64,000 bases of DNA, taken from assembly GCF_001625085.1 (NCBI RefSeq), contig NZ_BDAW01000005.1, positions 1-64,000 on the forward strand. Direction: 5' to 3'. Shown piece after piece: positions 36,638 through 45,199 of this stretch. Source of the stretch: Nocardia acidivorans NBRC 108247. GTDB lineage: Bacteria > Actinomycetota > Actinomycetes > Mycobacteriales > Mycobacteriaceae. The translations under genes and the position numbers were made by a program. Positions within the stretch are counted from its first letter, which is position 1. Every line of letters begins with the position of its first letter. The notes under the pieces were generated by a model. It was not told where the DNA came from. It ran no database searches and saw only the letters and a list, made by a program, of their open reading frames with translations.

Positions 36638-37438
36638 ATGGACAGGCCAGCCTTGGATCTCGATCGGCTGCGGAGCACTCTCGCCGCATCGCCGCGGGGA
36701 TCGTTCTTCACCGGGATCGATGTGGTGACCTCGACGGGGTCGACGAATGCGGACCTGGTTGCGCGTGCGGCCGATCCGGGCATCGATCGGCTGGTGCTGA
36801 TCGCCGAGGAGCAGGAGCGCGGTCGCGGTCGGCACGAGCGCTCCTGGGTGAGCCCGTCGCGCGCGCAGATCGCCATGTCGGTGCTGGTGCGGGCGCGCGG
36901 TATCGATCCGGCGGTCTTGGGCTGGCTGCCCCTGCTGACCGGGGTGGCGGTGGTGGACGCGGTCCGCGCTTCTACCGGCCTGCAGGCAATCCTGAAGTGG
37001 CCCAACGATATTCTGGTGAACGGTCGTAAACTCTCCGGCATTCTGGCCGAACTGGCCGCCGTCGGCCCCGATCCCGCGATCGTGGTCGGCGTCGGCCTGA
37101 ACGTCACCCTCACCGAGGCGGAACTCCCTGTCCCGCACGCGACTTCACTTCTGCTGGAGGGTGCGGGCGATACCGACCGCACCGATCTGGCGGCGGCCAT
37201 GCTGAGCGAATTCGCCCGGCGCTTCACCGCCTGGGAGAACGCGGGCTGGGATATCGCCGACCTCGCCGCCGCCTACCGGGATCGCTGCTCCACCATAGGT
37301 TCTCAGGTGAAGGCCGAACTCCCTGGCGGCGAGGTGCTCACCGGCATCGCCACCGGCGTGGACGAGAACGGCCGCCTGTTGATCGGTGACCGCTCCGTCT
37401 CGGCGGGTGACGTCACCCACCTGCGCGCCGAATACTGA
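36638..37438 (+). CDS. birA: Biotin-[acetyl-CoA-carboxylase] ligase
   Basis: 266-aa monofunctional biotin protein ligase without the DNA-binding domain. Biotinyl-AMP site: STGSTNADLV near residue 32, then EEQERGRGRHERSW near 57 (GRGRxxR-type loop) and LKWPNDILVNGRKLSGIL near 116. The C-terminal SH3-like cap ends RSVSAGDVTHLR. It biotinylates AccA3, encoded 1.4 kb upstream. Confidence 0.95.
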   Translation: MDRPALDLDRLRSTLAASPRGSFFTGIDVVTSTGSTNADLVARAADPGIDRLVLIAEEQERGRGRHERSWVSPSRAQIAMSVLVRARGIDPAVLGWLPLLTGVAVVDAVRASTGLQAILKWPNDILVNGRKLSGILAELAAVGPDPAIVVGVGLNVTLTEAELPVPHATSLLLEGAGDTDRTDLAAAMLSEFARRFTAWENAGWDIADLAAAYRDRCSTIGSQVKAELPGGEVLTGIATGVDENGRLLIGDRSVSAGDVTHLRAEY

Positions 37439-37439
37439 A

Positions 37440-37616
37440 CTACTTCTTCGGCTTTCCCGGTGTGCCATCGGGTTTGCCGCCGTGTGGATGCTGACCGTGC
37501 CCGGGCCGATTCGCCTCCGGCGCGGTGTCGTGGGCTCGCCACACCTGGGCCGAGCCGCCGCTGCCGAGTGGTTCGTCCAGGCGATATCGGCCCAGGCAGC
37601 CGTCCCACAACTTCAC
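37440..37616 (-). pseudogene. Ser/Thr protein kinase stub (glycine-rich loop only)
   Basis: 58-codon minus-strand frame from GTG 37616. Residues 8-31 read LGRYRLDEPLGSGGSAQVWR then AHDT, the start of a Hanks-type kinase N-lobe with a complete Gly-rich loop. The kinase sequence stops there and continues as a Gly/Pro/Lys-rich tail ending GTPGKPKK. No catalytic Lys, HRD or DFG is present. GGGAGG just upstream would serve as a ribosome site but is locked in the adjacent hairpin. Most likely a deletion remnant. Confidence 0.5.
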
Positions 37617-37619
37617 ATA

Positions 37620-37659
37620 CCTCCCGTTTCGCCAGGGGTTACCCTGGCGAAACGGGAGG
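37620..37659. terminator. Perfect 18-bp hairpin after desA
   Basis: CCTCCCGTTTCGCCAGGG (37620-37637), loop GTTA, exact complement 37642-37659. It lies 7 bp after the desaturase stop and before the kinase stub on the same strand; it also faces birA read-through. Confidence 0.8.
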
Positions 37660-37666
37660 AACCGAT

Positions 37667-38620
37667 TCAGACGGTTTGCAATTCGGCGCGGGCGGCCTCG
37701 CGGGCGAGTAACCGGTCGCGCTGTTCCTCGAATTTGAGAGTATCGGCTTCCAATTTCTCGACATAGGCCGCGAGAATCTCCCGCGCCCGCTCGCCGCGTG
37801 GACCGAAGTCGTTGCGCTCGAAGATATTCCAGTTCTTGAGCACCGGCTGCACCACCTCTTCGAGGTGCTGGCGCAGATCGTAGATGCCGTGCTTGGCCAT
37901 GAGCACGCCATTGCGCCGGAAGTTGGGCATGCCCGCGCCGGGCATCACGAAGTTGGTGAGCACCTTGGTGATCGCCTCCATGGCCTGATCGGGCACCAGG
38001 TCCAGGCCCGCGCCGCAGAGGGTGCGGTAGAAGATCATGTGCAGGTTCTCGTCGGCGGCGATGCGCTGCAGCATGCGGTCGGCGATGGCGTCATGGCAGA
38101 CGCGTCCGGTATTGCGGTGCGAGATGCGGGTCGCGAGTTCCTGGAAGGTCACGTACGCGACATTCTCCAGGAAGCCGCCCCAATCATCGGGGGAGTGCGC
38201 GCCATTGGTCATGTGGATCATCCGCGCCTGTTCCAGCGCGACCGGATCCACGCCGCGGGTCACCACGAGGTAATCGCGAATGACGATGCCGTGCCGGTTC
38301 TCCTCGGCGGTCCACCGCCCGACCCAGGTGCCCCAGGCCCCCTCCTGGGAGAAATTTTCCGCGATCTCCCGGTGGTAGGAGGGCAGATTGTCCTCGGTGA
38401 GCAGGTTGGTCACCATGGCGACCTTGGCGACCTCGCTGAGCGAGGACTGCGAAGGATCCCAGTCCTGCCCGCCCAAGGCGGCGAAATTGCGGCCCTGGTC
38501 CCACGGCACATAGTCGTGCGGGTGCCAGTCCTTGGCCATCGACAGGTGGCGGTTCAGGTTCTGTTCGGCCACCGGTTCGAGTTCTTGCAGGATCTCCAGC
38601 TGGGTCAACTCTCGGGTCAC
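37667..38620 (-). CDS. Acyl-[acyl-carrier-protein] desaturase (DesA family)
   Basis: 317-aa soluble di-iron desaturase that would introduce a double bond into acyl-ACP, in mycolata feeding unsaturated or mycolic acid synthesis. Iron ligands lie in WTAEENRHG and IAADENLHMIFY (ExxH motifs). The length matches mycobacterial DesA proteins. GTG 38620 is preferred over ATG 38638 because AGGAGG lies between them at the correct distance. It is not in this position in M. tuberculosis (recalled order), so it appears inserted between birA and the PH-domain gene. Confidence 0.9.
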   Translation of the reverse strand: MTRELTQLEILQELEPVAEQNLNRHLSMAKDWHPHDYVPWDQGRNFAALGGQDWDPSQSSLSEVAKVAMVTNLLTEDNLPSYHREIAENFSQEGAWGTWVGRWTAEENRHGIVIRDYLVVTRGVDPVALEQARMIHMTNGAHSPDDWGGFLENVAYVTFQELATRISHRNTGRVCHDAIADRMLQRIAADENLHMIFYRTLCGAGLDLVPDQAMEAITKVLTNFVMPGAGMPNFRRNGVLMAKHGIYDLRQHLEEVVQPVLKNWNIFERNDFGPRGERAREILAAYVEKLEADTLKFEEQRDRLLAREAARAELQTV

Positions 38621-38783
38621 ACACGCCTCCTGTGTCATGCGCCGGTTGGCAGAACGGCCGGGATGGTGTTGCGCGGGACAGCTCGACGAAAGGAAATTCT
38701 GTGATCGCCGATGCTACGCGGATGCCGCACGATTGTGCTCCAGTCCGCAGGTCGGCGTGAGGCATTCTGACATCTCCGCGCGA

Positions 38784-38789
38784 TAGGGT
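38784..38789 (+). promoter_or_regulatory. -10 box TAGGGT, leaderless start of the PH-domain gene
   Basis: TAGGGT followed by 6 nt and ATG 38796. Confidence 0.6.
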
Positions 38790-38795
38790 GCACGC

Positions 38796-39338
38796 ATGGG
38801 TTATCCGGAGGAGGCATTGGCACCGGAGGAACGGTTGCTGTTGCATCGTCATCCGCATTGGAAGATGTTGTTCTGGCCCGCTGTGACTTTCATCCTGATC
38901 ACCGCATTGGCCGGATTCGGTCTGGGCGTCGCCGCGCGCAATACCGAGGGCGGCCTCGCATCGGGTCTGCTGATCGGCATCGGCGTGCTCTGGCTGGTGA
39001 TCGTGTTGTGGCGCAGCGTGATCCCGTTGATTCGCTGGAAGTCCACGCATTTCATCATCACCGATCGGCGTGTCCTGATCCGGCAGGGTGTACTGACGCA
39101 CACCGGAATCGACATTCCGATGAACCGCATCTCGAATGTGCAGTTCCGGCATCGGTTGTTCGATCGAATGCTGGGCACCGGCACGCTCATCATCGGGTCG
39201 GCGTCGGAGGATCCGTTGGAGTACGACGACATTCCGCATGTGCAGCAGGTGCACGCCATGCTCTACCACCAAGTCTTCGATGTGGTGCAGAACGATCGCG
39301 ATGGTGGCTACCGCGGTTCCGCGGAGACTTACCCGTAG
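38796..39338 (+). CDS. Bacterial PH-domain (bPH2-like) membrane protein
   Basis: 180-aa protein corresponding to M. tuberculosis Rv3278c by context. Two membrane helices (about 28-48 and 57-76) precede a bacterial pleckstrin-homology-like domain: FIITDRRVLIRQGVLTH, IPMNRISNVQFRHRLFDRML and GTGTLIIGSASED. Function unknown; such domains sit on the cytoplasmic face and often assemble into rings. The gene precedes a two-component pair by 9 bp. Confidence 0.85.
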   Translation: MGYPEEALAPEERLLLHRHPHWKMLFWPAVTFILITALAGFGLGVAARNTEGGLASGLLIGIGVLWLVIVLWRSVIPLIRWKSTHFIITDRRVLIRQGVLTHTGIDIPMNRISNVQFRHRLFDRMLGTGTLIIGSASEDPLEYDDIPHVQQVHAMLYHQVFDVVQNDRDGGYRGSAETYP

Positions 39339-39341
39339 GCT
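39336..39341 (+). promoter_or_regulatory. -10 box TAGGCT, leaderless start of the response regulator gene
   Basis: TAGGCT overlaps the PH-gene stop region and is followed by 6 nt and GTG 39348, so the regulator can be transcribed separately from the PH gene. Confidence 0.55.
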
Positions 39342-39347
39342 TGCTCC

Positions 39348-40025
39348 GTGACCGCTGTACTGCTGGCCGAAGACGACGAGGCCATTGCCGCGCCGCTGTC
39401 GCGAGCGCTCGGGCGTGAAGGCTATTCGGTGACCGTGGAGAGCTACGGTCCCGCCGTACTGGAGCGCGCCCTCGAAGGCGGCCATGACCTGCTGATCCTC
39501 GATCTCGGACTACCCGGTATGGATGGTCTGGAGGTATGCCGTCAGGTGCGGGCGCGCGGGGCGGATCTCGCGGTGCTGATGCTCACCGCGCGCACCGACG
39601 AGGTCGATTTCGTGGTCGGGCTGGACGCGGGCGCGGATGACTACGTGGGCAAGCCCTTCCGGCTCGCCGAACTGCTGGCGCGGGTGCGAGCCCTGTTGCG
39701 GCGCAGTGGAATCGGGGACGAAACGGTCGAGGTGGGCGGAATCCGGCTGGAGCCCGCGGCGCGGCGCGTACTGGTGAACGGTATGGAAGTCAATCTCGCC
39801 AACAAGGAGTACGAGCTGCTCAAGGTGCTCATCGACCGCGCCGGACAGGTGGTTTCGCGCGAAACCATTCTGCGTGAGGTGTGGGGTGACGCCGATCTGC
39901 GCGGTTCGAAAACCCTGGATATGCATATGTCCTGGTTGCGTCGCAAGATCGGTGACGAGGGCCCGGTGGCGGAGCGCCGAATCGTGACGGTGCGCGGCGT
40001 AGGCTTCCGCTTCAACACCGACTAG
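39348..40025 (+). CDS. OmpR-family response regulator
   Basis: 225-aa DNA-binding response regulator. Receiver: acidic pair EDDE (8-11), phospho-acceptor Asp in LLILDLGLPGMDG (about 50), and Lys in VGKPF (about 101). The C-terminal winged helix ends in RRKIGDEG...TVRGVGFRFN, typical of OmpR/PhoB proteins. It pairs with the histidine kinase 86 bp downstream. The signal and targets are unknown. Confidence 0.93.
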   Translation: MTAVLLAEDDEAIAAPLSRALGREGYSVTVESYGPAVLERALEGGHDLLILDLGLPGMDGLEVCRQVRARGADLAVLMLTARTDEVDFVVGLDAGADDYVGKPFRLAELLARVRALLRRSGIGDETVEVGGIRLEPAARRVLVNGMEVNLANKEYELLKVLIDRAGQVVSRETILREVWGDADLRGSKTLDMHMSWLRRKIGDEGPVAERRIVTVRGVGFRFNTD

Positions 40026-40111
40026 GTCCGTGCGCCGATTTGTCCGTGCTGTCTTGTGTGCCGTATTGGCGCGCCCGAATCGAACGCCGAGCGAAGCGAG
40101 GCATATCGACC

Positions 40112-41431
40112 ATGAGACGCAGAATCCTGCTGTCGATGGTGGCTGCTCTCACCCTCACCACACTGGTTCTCGGTGTGCCACTGGCTTTCACGGCCTGGCA
40201 GTGGGTGGAGGACATCACCCGCAATGAACTGCGCAACCGCCTGGATCGGATCGCCGTGGAGGTGGTGGCGCAGGAGCGCGATGACGGGCTCGTGCACGGG
40301 GAGCTGGATCTGCGCTCGGTGCGGCCGCTGATTCCGGCGGACGGACGGCTCACCATCGTGTATCCGACACCGCAGGACAATGCCTCGCGCGTCGATGTGG
40401 GTTCGACCACGGTGGACGATCCGCTGGCGGAATCGCTGGCCATGGGCACCTCGGGCTCGCTGCGGCTGGAAACCCCTGCCGCGCCCATGCATTCGATGCA
40501 GCGGCAGGCATTGGGGGCGGTCGCGGTGCTGGTGCTGATCTCGCTCGGCGCGGGGATCGCGGTGGCGGTGGTGACCGCGCGGCGGGTCGCGGATCCGCTG
40601 CGCGATGTGGCGGCGCGGGCCGCGCGCCTGGCGATGGGTGATTTCCGCGCGGATTCGCGGCGGCACGGCATTACCGAACTCGATCGCGTATCGGACGTAT
40701 TGGACTCCGCCACAGTCGAAATCGCGGGGCGACTGCAACGCGAGCACGCCCTGGTCGCCGATGTCTCGCATCAGCTGCGCAGTCGGCTCACCGCGGTCCG
40801 GCTGCGCCTGGACGAACTGTCCACCCATGACGATCCCGCCGTGGTGCACGAGGCGGAAGAGGCCATGGCACAGGTGGATCGGCTCACCGACGCCATCGAC
40901 GAGCTGGTTCGCGCCTCCCGCGACGAGGGCGCGGCCGACCGCGATCCGGTGCCCGTGGTCGCGGAACTCCGTGGCGTGGTGGCGGAATGGCGGCACCCCT
41001 TCGCCGAGGCGGGCCGCAAACTGGTCCTGCTCGGCGACCCCACCCTGCGCGCCCGCGTCACCGGTTCCCGCCTGCGCGAGGCCGTCGCCGTACTGGTCGA
41101 CAACGCCCTCATGCACGGCGGCGGCACCTGCACCGTCTCGGTCCGCACCGTCACCGGCGGCCTGGCCTCCCGGGAACCTCTCGTGGTGGTCGAGGTCGCC
41201 GACGAAGGCGATGGCGTCCGCGACGAACTCGCCCCGCACATCTTCGACCGCGGCTTCTCCGCCGCGGGCTCCACCGGCGTCGGCCTCGCCCTGGCCCGAG
41301 CCCTCATCGAGGCCGACGGCGGCCGTATGGAACTCCAGCGCCGCCGCCCCGCCCTCTTCGCCGTCTTCCTCGGCTCCTCCGGCGTCCCCGCCCGCCCGAC
41401 CCCCAACGGTCCCGTCACCGAACCCCGCTAA
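40112..41431 (+). CDS. Sensor histidine kinase
   Basis: 439-aa membrane kinase. First helix about residues 5-28, an extracytoplasmic loop of about 100 residues, second helix about 134-158 running into a HAMP segment, H-box DVSHQLRSRLTAVR with the phospho-His near 215, N-box VLVDNALMHGG, and G-boxes ADEGDGV and GLALARALIEADGG. ATG 40112 removes a 24-residue Cys-containing extension present in the longer frame. It is the partner of the OmpR-type regulator. The C-terminus is Pro-rich. Confidence 0.9.
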   Translation: MRRRILLSMVAALTLTTLVLGVPLAFTAWQWVEDITRNELRNRLDRIAVEVVAQERDDGLVHGELDLRSVRPLIPADGRLTIVYPTPQDNASRVDVGSTTVDDPLAESLAMGTSGSLRLETPAAPMHSMQRQALGAVAVLVLISLGAGIAVAVVTARRVADPLRDVAARAARLAMGDFRADSRRHGITELDRVSDVLDSATVEIAGRLQREHALVADVSHQLRSRLTAVRLRLDELSTHDDPAVVHEAEEAMAQVDRLTDAIDELVRASRDEGAADRDPVPVVAELRGVVAEWRHPFAEAGRKLVLLGDPTLRARVTGSRLREAVAVLVDNALMHGGGTCTVSVRTVTGGLASREPLVVVEVADEGDGVRDELAPHIFDRGFSAAGSTGVGLALARALIEADGGRMELQRRRPALFAVFLGSSGVPARPTPNGPVTEPR

Positions 41432-41440
41432 CGCGCCCCG

Positions 41441-41476
41441 CCCCGTCATCCCGGCGTGCTCTCGGCCGGGATCCAC
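41441..41476. repeat. Dispersed palindromic repeat, single arm
   Basis: 36-bp arm beginning CCCCGTCATCCCGGCGTGCT 9 bp after the kinase stop; nearly identical to the left arm at 7801. It sits between the intact kinase and the two-component remnant. Confidence 0.8.
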
Positions 41477-41520
41477 ACATCTCTATCGATTCCCTAACCG
41501 TTCGCTAGCGGCGGCTGAGT

Positions 41521-41952
41521 AATCCCTCCATACCTTCGGACGGGGCCACCGCGCTGGCGCGCATCACCGCCAGCGCACCGCAGGCCGTGGTGCTCGACCT
41601 GGATATGCCGCTGCTGGACGGTGGCAACGGATTCCGCGGCCGGACAGCGCACCCGCATCATCGGTATCGGGGTGGCGGGCACCGCGCTGCCCGCCTCGAT
41701 ATCACCGCGCGGACCAGCGGCGAGACCGTCACACTGATAGTCGACGACAATGGCTCGGGCATCCCCGCAGCGGAACGTGCGCATGCCTTCGAACGCTTCT
41801 ACCGCGCCGGCCGGAATCCCGGCCGCGGTATCGGGCTGGCCCTGGTGGCGCAGCAGGCCCGATTGCACGGCGGCACAGCGGCTCTCGGTGCAAGCCCGTC
41901 GGGCGGTGCGCGCCTGACCGTCACGCCGGCCTTGCCCGAAACCGGAAAATGA
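41521..41952 (+). pseudogene. Fused two-component remnant (receiver fragment joined to kinase ATPase tail)
   Basis: Open from just after a TAG near 41508 with no good start. It first encodes a receiver piece (DGATALARITASAPQA, then VVLDLDMPLLDGG, including the phospho-acceptor Asp), then about 22 scrambled residues, then the end of a histidine-kinase ATPase domain (VDDNGSGIPAAERAHAFERF, then GRGIGLALVAQQARLHGG). Two genes of one system appear to have been joined by an internal deletion. It is not a copy of the intact pair upstream. Confidence 0.7.
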
Positions 41953-41955
41953 CGA

Positions 41956-41992
41956 CGGCCCCGCAACCGAATGGTTGTGGGCCGCTTTATTT
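41956..41992. terminator. Intrinsic terminator with T-rich tail
   Basis: CGGCCC+GCAACC pairs with GGTTGT+GGGCCG around loop GAAT with one bulged C, followed by CTTTATTT. It ends the plus-strand remnant and lies beside the gtrA stop. Confidence 0.75.
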
Positions 41993-41999
41993 CCGAATA

Positions 42000-42542
42000 T
42001 CAGCTATGTCCGAGTTGTTCCTCGTTGACGAGGTCCTCGAACTCTTCGGCGAGTTCCTTCATTTCATCCGGGAACACCCACTTGCGCATGGCCCAGAATC
42101 GGAATGCCATCTGCAGCAGATTGCCGATGATGAACGCGCTGAAGAAGTCGGCGATGTTCTCGACGGTGAAACTCACGTTCGGCTGGCGCAGATCGAAGAC
42201 GTAGCTGGAGATGTACAGCGGCAGGCTGGCCAGTAGGACGCCGATACCGCTCACCGCGAAGAACAGCAGCGCTTCGTGATGCTTTTCGCGGCCGCCGCGC
42301 TTGTCGAAGGTCCACTCGCGATTGAGGATGTACGAGACGATGACCGCGATGGTGCCCGACAGGATGCGGGCGATCGTCGGCTTGGTGTCCAGGACGGTCC
42401 ACTTCAGCAGGTAGAAAATGCCGATATCGATGACGAAGGTCGTCGCCCCGACAATGGCGAACTTCAGCAGTTCGGAATGGCGGTCGGCGAGGTCCCGCAG
42501 CGGTGTGGGCAGGACGTTTATCACCTTGTCGACAAATGACAC
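42000..42542 (-). CDS. GtrA-family four-helix membrane protein
   Basis: 180-aa integral membrane protein with four predicted helices: FAIVGATTFVIDIGIFYLL, ILSGTIAVIVSYILNREWTF, LFFAVSGIGVLLASLPLYIS and FFSAFIIGNLLQMAFRFWA. The NREWTF motif and overall layout are those of GtrA proteins, thought to help move polyprenyl-linked sugars across the membrane. It corresponds to Rv3277 and is divergent from purK, as in M. tuberculosis. Confidence 0.88.
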   Translation of the reverse strand: MSFVDKVINVLPTPLRDLADRHSELLKFAIVGATTFVIDIGIFYLLKWTVLDTKPTIARILSGTIAVIVSYILNREWTFDKRGGREKHHEALLFFAVSGIGVLLASLPLYISSYVFDLRQPNVSFTVENIADFFSAFIIGNLLQMAFRFWAMRKWVFPDEMKELAEEFEDLVNEEQLGHS

Positions 42543-42605
42543 CAGGCGAGTCTACGTCTCCTACCGACTCGAAGGGCAACCCGCGGGATCCGGGGGCATC
42601 CCGTC

Positions 42606-43829
42606 ATGACAACATTTACGAACGTGAGCGCACGTTCCTTCGATTCCTCCGCGATGCCCACCGTCACCATGATCGGTGGCGGTCAGCTCGCGCGCATGAC
42701 CCATCAGGCGGCCATTGCGCTGGGGCAGCGGCTGCGCGTGCTGGCCGAGCGCCCCGATGATCCCGCAGCGCAGGTCACACCGGATGTGATCTTCGGCAGT
42801 CATCAGGATCTCACCGCGCTGCGCAAGGCCGCGGTCGGTTCGAACGCGGTCACCTTCGATCACGAGGGTGTGCCGACCGAACATCTCGAGGCCCTGATCG
42901 CGGAGGGCGTGAATGTGCAGCCGCCGCCGCGCGCGCTGATCTTCGCGCAGGACAAACTCCGCATGCGGCGCAAACTGGCCGAACTCGGTGTGCCGATTCC
43001 GGCGTTCACCGAGGTGACCTCGGTCGCCGACGCGGTCGCCTTCGGTGATGCGCAGGGCTGGCCGTTCGTGCTCAAGGCGGTGCGCGGCGGGTATGACGGG
43101 CGCGGGGTGTGGATGCCCGCCGATGCCGCCGAGACCGAGCGCCTCGTGACCGATCAACTGGCGCACGGGGTTTCGCTGCTGGCCGAGGCCAAGGTGGAGC
43201 TGCGGCGGGAACTCTCGGCTATGGTGGCGCGCTCCCCGTTCGGGCAGGCGGCGGCCTGGCCGGTGGTGGAGACCATTCAGCGGAACGGTCAGTGCGCCGT
43301 GGTGATCGCGCCCGCCCCCGACCTGTCCGAGGCCCGTGCCACCGAGGCCGCGGCCCTGGCATTGCGGCTGGCGGCGGAATTGGGCGTCACCGGTGCGATG
43401 GCGGTGGAGCTCTTCGAAACGCACTCCGGTGAGCTGCTGGTGAACGAGCTGGCCATGCGCCCGCACAATTCCGGCCACTGGGGGATGGACGGCGCCTGCA
43501 CCGGCCAGTTCGAACAGCATCTGCGCGCGGTGCTGGACTACCCGCTGGGGTCGACGGCCCCGCTGGCTCCGGTCACCGTGATGGCGAACATCCTCGGTGC
43601 GGCGCAGACCCCGGCGATGTCCATGGATGAGCGCCTGCACCACCTGGCCGCTCGCCTCCCCGAGGCGAAGGTGCATCTCTACGCCAAGGGCGAGCGCCCC
43701 GACCGCAAGATCGGCCACATCAATATCCTCGGCGACGACGTCGCCATCACCCGCGAAAAGGCGGAGCGCGCGGCCCATTGGATGTCGCACGCGATTTGGA
43801 CCGACGGATGGGATCCGCATCATGCCTGA
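42606..43829 (+). CDS. purK: N5-carboxyaminoimidazole ribonucleotide synthase
   Basis: ATP-grasp enzyme of purine synthesis converting AIR plus bicarbonate to N5-CAIR. The core begins [26 protein letters not shown] is the Gly-rich ATP loop, and [13 protein letters not shown] the signature near residue 280. The start is uncertain: ATG 42606 (407 aa), GTG 42624 or ATG 42654 (391 aa) are all in frame and none has a convincing ribosome site. If the shortest form is right, the inverted repeat at 42620-42637 lies in the leader. Overlaps purE by 8 bp. Confidence 0.95.
   Translation: MTTFTNVSARSFDSSAMPTVTMIGGGQLARMTHQAAIALGQRLRVLAERPDDPAAQVTPDVIFGSHQDLTALRKAAVGSNAVTFDHEGVPTEHLEALIAEGVNVQPPPRALIFAQDKLRMRRKLAELGVPIPAFTEVTSVADAVAFGDAQGWPFVLKAVRGGYDGRGVWMPADAAETERLVTDQLAHGVSLLAEAKVELRRELSAMVARSPFGQAAAWPVVETIQRNGQCAVVIAPAPDLSEARATEAAALALRLAAELGVTGAMAVELFETHSGELLVNELAMRPHNSGHWGMDGACTGQFEQHLRAVLDYPLGSTAPLAPVTVMANILGAAQTPAMSMDERLHHLAARLPEAKVHLYAKGERPDRKIGHINILGDDVAITREKAERAAHWMSHAIWTDGWDPHHA
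42620..42637. promoter_or_regulatory. Inverted repeat at the purK 5' end
   Basis: GAACGTG (42620-42626), spacer AGCG, CACGTTC (42631-42637). It is an operator or leader element only if purK starts at 42654; otherwise it is coding. Confidence 0.35.
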
Positions 43830-44325
43830 GACCGCACAAGTTGGCCTGATCATGGGCAGCGACTCCGACTGGCCCACCATGGTCGCCGCCGCGGAAGCCT
43901 TGGCGGAGTTCGGCATTCGCTTCGAGGTGGGCGTGGTCTCCGCCCACCGCACCCCCCAGCGCATGCTCGATTACGCGAAGGAGGCCGCGGGTCGCGGCAT
44001 CCGTGTCATCATCGCGGGCGCGGGCGGCGCGGCTCACCTCCCCGGCATGGTCGCCTCCGCCACCCCCCTGCCAGTCATCGGCGTCCCCGTCCCGCTCAAA
44101 CACCTCGACGGCATGGACTCGCTCCTGTCCATAGTCCAAATGCCCGCCGGTGTCCCGGTAGCGACGGTCTCCATCGGCGGAGCCCGCAACGCGGGCCTGC
44201 TCGCCGTCCGCATCCTCGCCAGCTCCGACCCCGAACTCCGCTCCCGCATGGAGCAATTCCAATCCGCCCTGGAAAAGATGGTCCTGGAAAAGGACCAGGC
44301 TCTGCGAACCCAACTCCTGGGCTGA
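43822..44325 (+). CDS. purE: N5-carboxyaminoimidazole ribonucleotide mutase
   Basis: 167-aa class I PurE converting N5-CAIR to CAIR. Signature [13 protein letters not shown] is at the start, [11 protein letters not shown] near 43, and the Gly-rich loop [12 protein letters not shown] near 69 with the catalytic His. It overlaps the end of purK, so the two are translated together and act in consecutive steps. Confidence 0.97.
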   Translation: MPETAQVGLIMGSDSDWPTMVAAAEALAEFGIRFEVGVVSAHRTPQRMLDYAKEAAGRGIRVIIAGAGGAAHLPGMVASATPLPVIGVPVPLKHLDGMDSLLSIVQMPAGVPVATVSIGGARNAGLLAVRILASSDPELRSRMEQFQSALEKMVLEKDQALRTQLLG

Positions 44326-44336
44326 CCGATTCCGTG

Positions 44337-44359
44337 CGCCCACCCGGCTACGGTGGGCG
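44337..44359. promoter_or_regulatory. Inverted repeat over the TetR promoter after purE
   Basis: CGCCCACC (44337-44344), 7-nt spacer, GGTGGGCG (44352-44359). It overlaps the -10 box of the following TetR gene and lies 11 bp after the purE stop, so it may be an autoregulatory operator, a purE terminator, or both. Confidence 0.5.
44349..44354 (+). promoter_or_regulatory. -10 box TACGGT, leaderless start of the TetR gene
   Basis: TACGGT followed by 6 nt and GTG 44361; it decides this start over GTG 44334. Confidence 0.6.
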
Positions 44360-44360
44360 T

Positions 44361-45026
44361 GTGGCCCCCGACGATGCGACTGCCCGCCGCCTGACGGTGG
44401 TCGATCATGCCCTGCGGCTGTTTGCCGAAAAGGGGTATGAGGCAACGACCGTGGATGAGATCGCGGAGGCGGCGGGGATTTCGCGGCGGACCTTCTTTCG
44501 GCAGTTCCGGTCGAAGGAGGATGTGGTTTTCGCGGATCACGAGTCGCAGTTGGCGCAGGCGCGGGCGTTTCTGGATGGGGCGCGGGGAGATCCGTGGGAT
44601 GCGGTGAACGAGGCCGTGGTGGCGGTGTTCGAGCGGTTCACGCAGTGGCGGGAGTTGGCGGCGCGCAGGTATCGGGTGGTGCGGCAGGTGCCGACGCTGC
44701 GGGAGCGGGAGATCGTCACCGTGTTCCGGTACGAGCGGTTGTTCACCGATTTCCTGCGGGCGCGGCTGGGCGGGGAATTCGATTTGGCGCTGGTGCAGTT
44801 CACGGCGGCGGTGACGGCTACGCACAACTATCTGCTGCGGCGCATGGTGCGGGGGGAGTCGGCGGCGAGTCCGGCGGATCTGCGGGCCGCGCTGGCGACG
44901 ATTCCGCGGGGCGGGGCCGGGCGCGAGAGCGCCGCCGCGGATCAGATGGTGGTGGCGGTGTTCCCGCGGGATATGCCGTCGCGGCAGGTCGCTGATCTTC
45001 TGGCGCGTCGCCTCGATACGCTGTGA
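44361..45026 (+). CDS. TetR-family regulator upstream of fadE25
   Basis: 221-aa TetR protein with HTH TTVDEIAEAAGISRRTFFRQF (about residues 31-51) and a C-terminal helical domain. Codon use is strikingly G-ending (gcg, cgg, ggg runs), unlike the C-ending neighbours, which may mark later acquisition. The fadE25 promoter just downstream has a perfect 16-bp palindrome in its spacer, so regulation of that acyl-CoA dehydrogenase is likely. Ligand unknown, perhaps an acyl-CoA. Confidence 0.87.
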   Translation: MAPDDATARRLTVVDHALRLFAEKGYEATTVDEIAEAAGISRRTFFRQFRSKEDVVFADHESQLAQARAFLDGARGDPWDAVNEAVVAVFERFTQWRELAARRYRVVRQVPTLREREIVTVFRYERLFTDFLRARLGGEFDLALVQFTAAVTATHNYLLRRMVRGESAASPADLRAALATIPRGGAGRESAAADQMVVAVFPRDMPSRQVADLLARRLDTL

Positions 45027-45089
45027 TGAGCCCGCAGTGGCGAATGTGACACTGCGTGCCACGCGTTTTTAGGGCAGTATGTCCATGTG

Positions 45090-45105
45090 GCCGCGATATC
45101 GCGGC
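45090..45105. promoter_or_regulatory. Perfect 16-bp palindrome in the fadE25 promoter
   Basis: GCCGCGATATCGCGGC ends 1 bp before the -10 box TATACT, i.e. fills the -35/-10 spacer. A second inverted repeat, GTGACAC-TGC-GTGCCAC, lies at 45046-45062. Confidence 0.65.
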
Positions 45106-45106
45106 G

Positions 45107-45112
45107 TATACT
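45107..45112 (+). promoter_or_regulatory. -10 box TATACT of fadE25
   Basis: Consensus-like TATACT, with transcription expected near 45119 and the ribosome-site-led ATG at 45200. Confidence 0.6.
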
Positions 45113-45199
45113 CGGCTTTGAATGGCACTGAGTGCCGAGACGCTGGTGCGGTTGGGCGACCAGCGGCGATCCGACCCGAACGCACAGGAGACGAACCCC

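Noticed and set aside
42620..42637. Purine repressor site at purK
   Set aside because: Kept only as a low-confidence element because it may be coding if purK starts at 42606, and no purine operator consensus was recognised.
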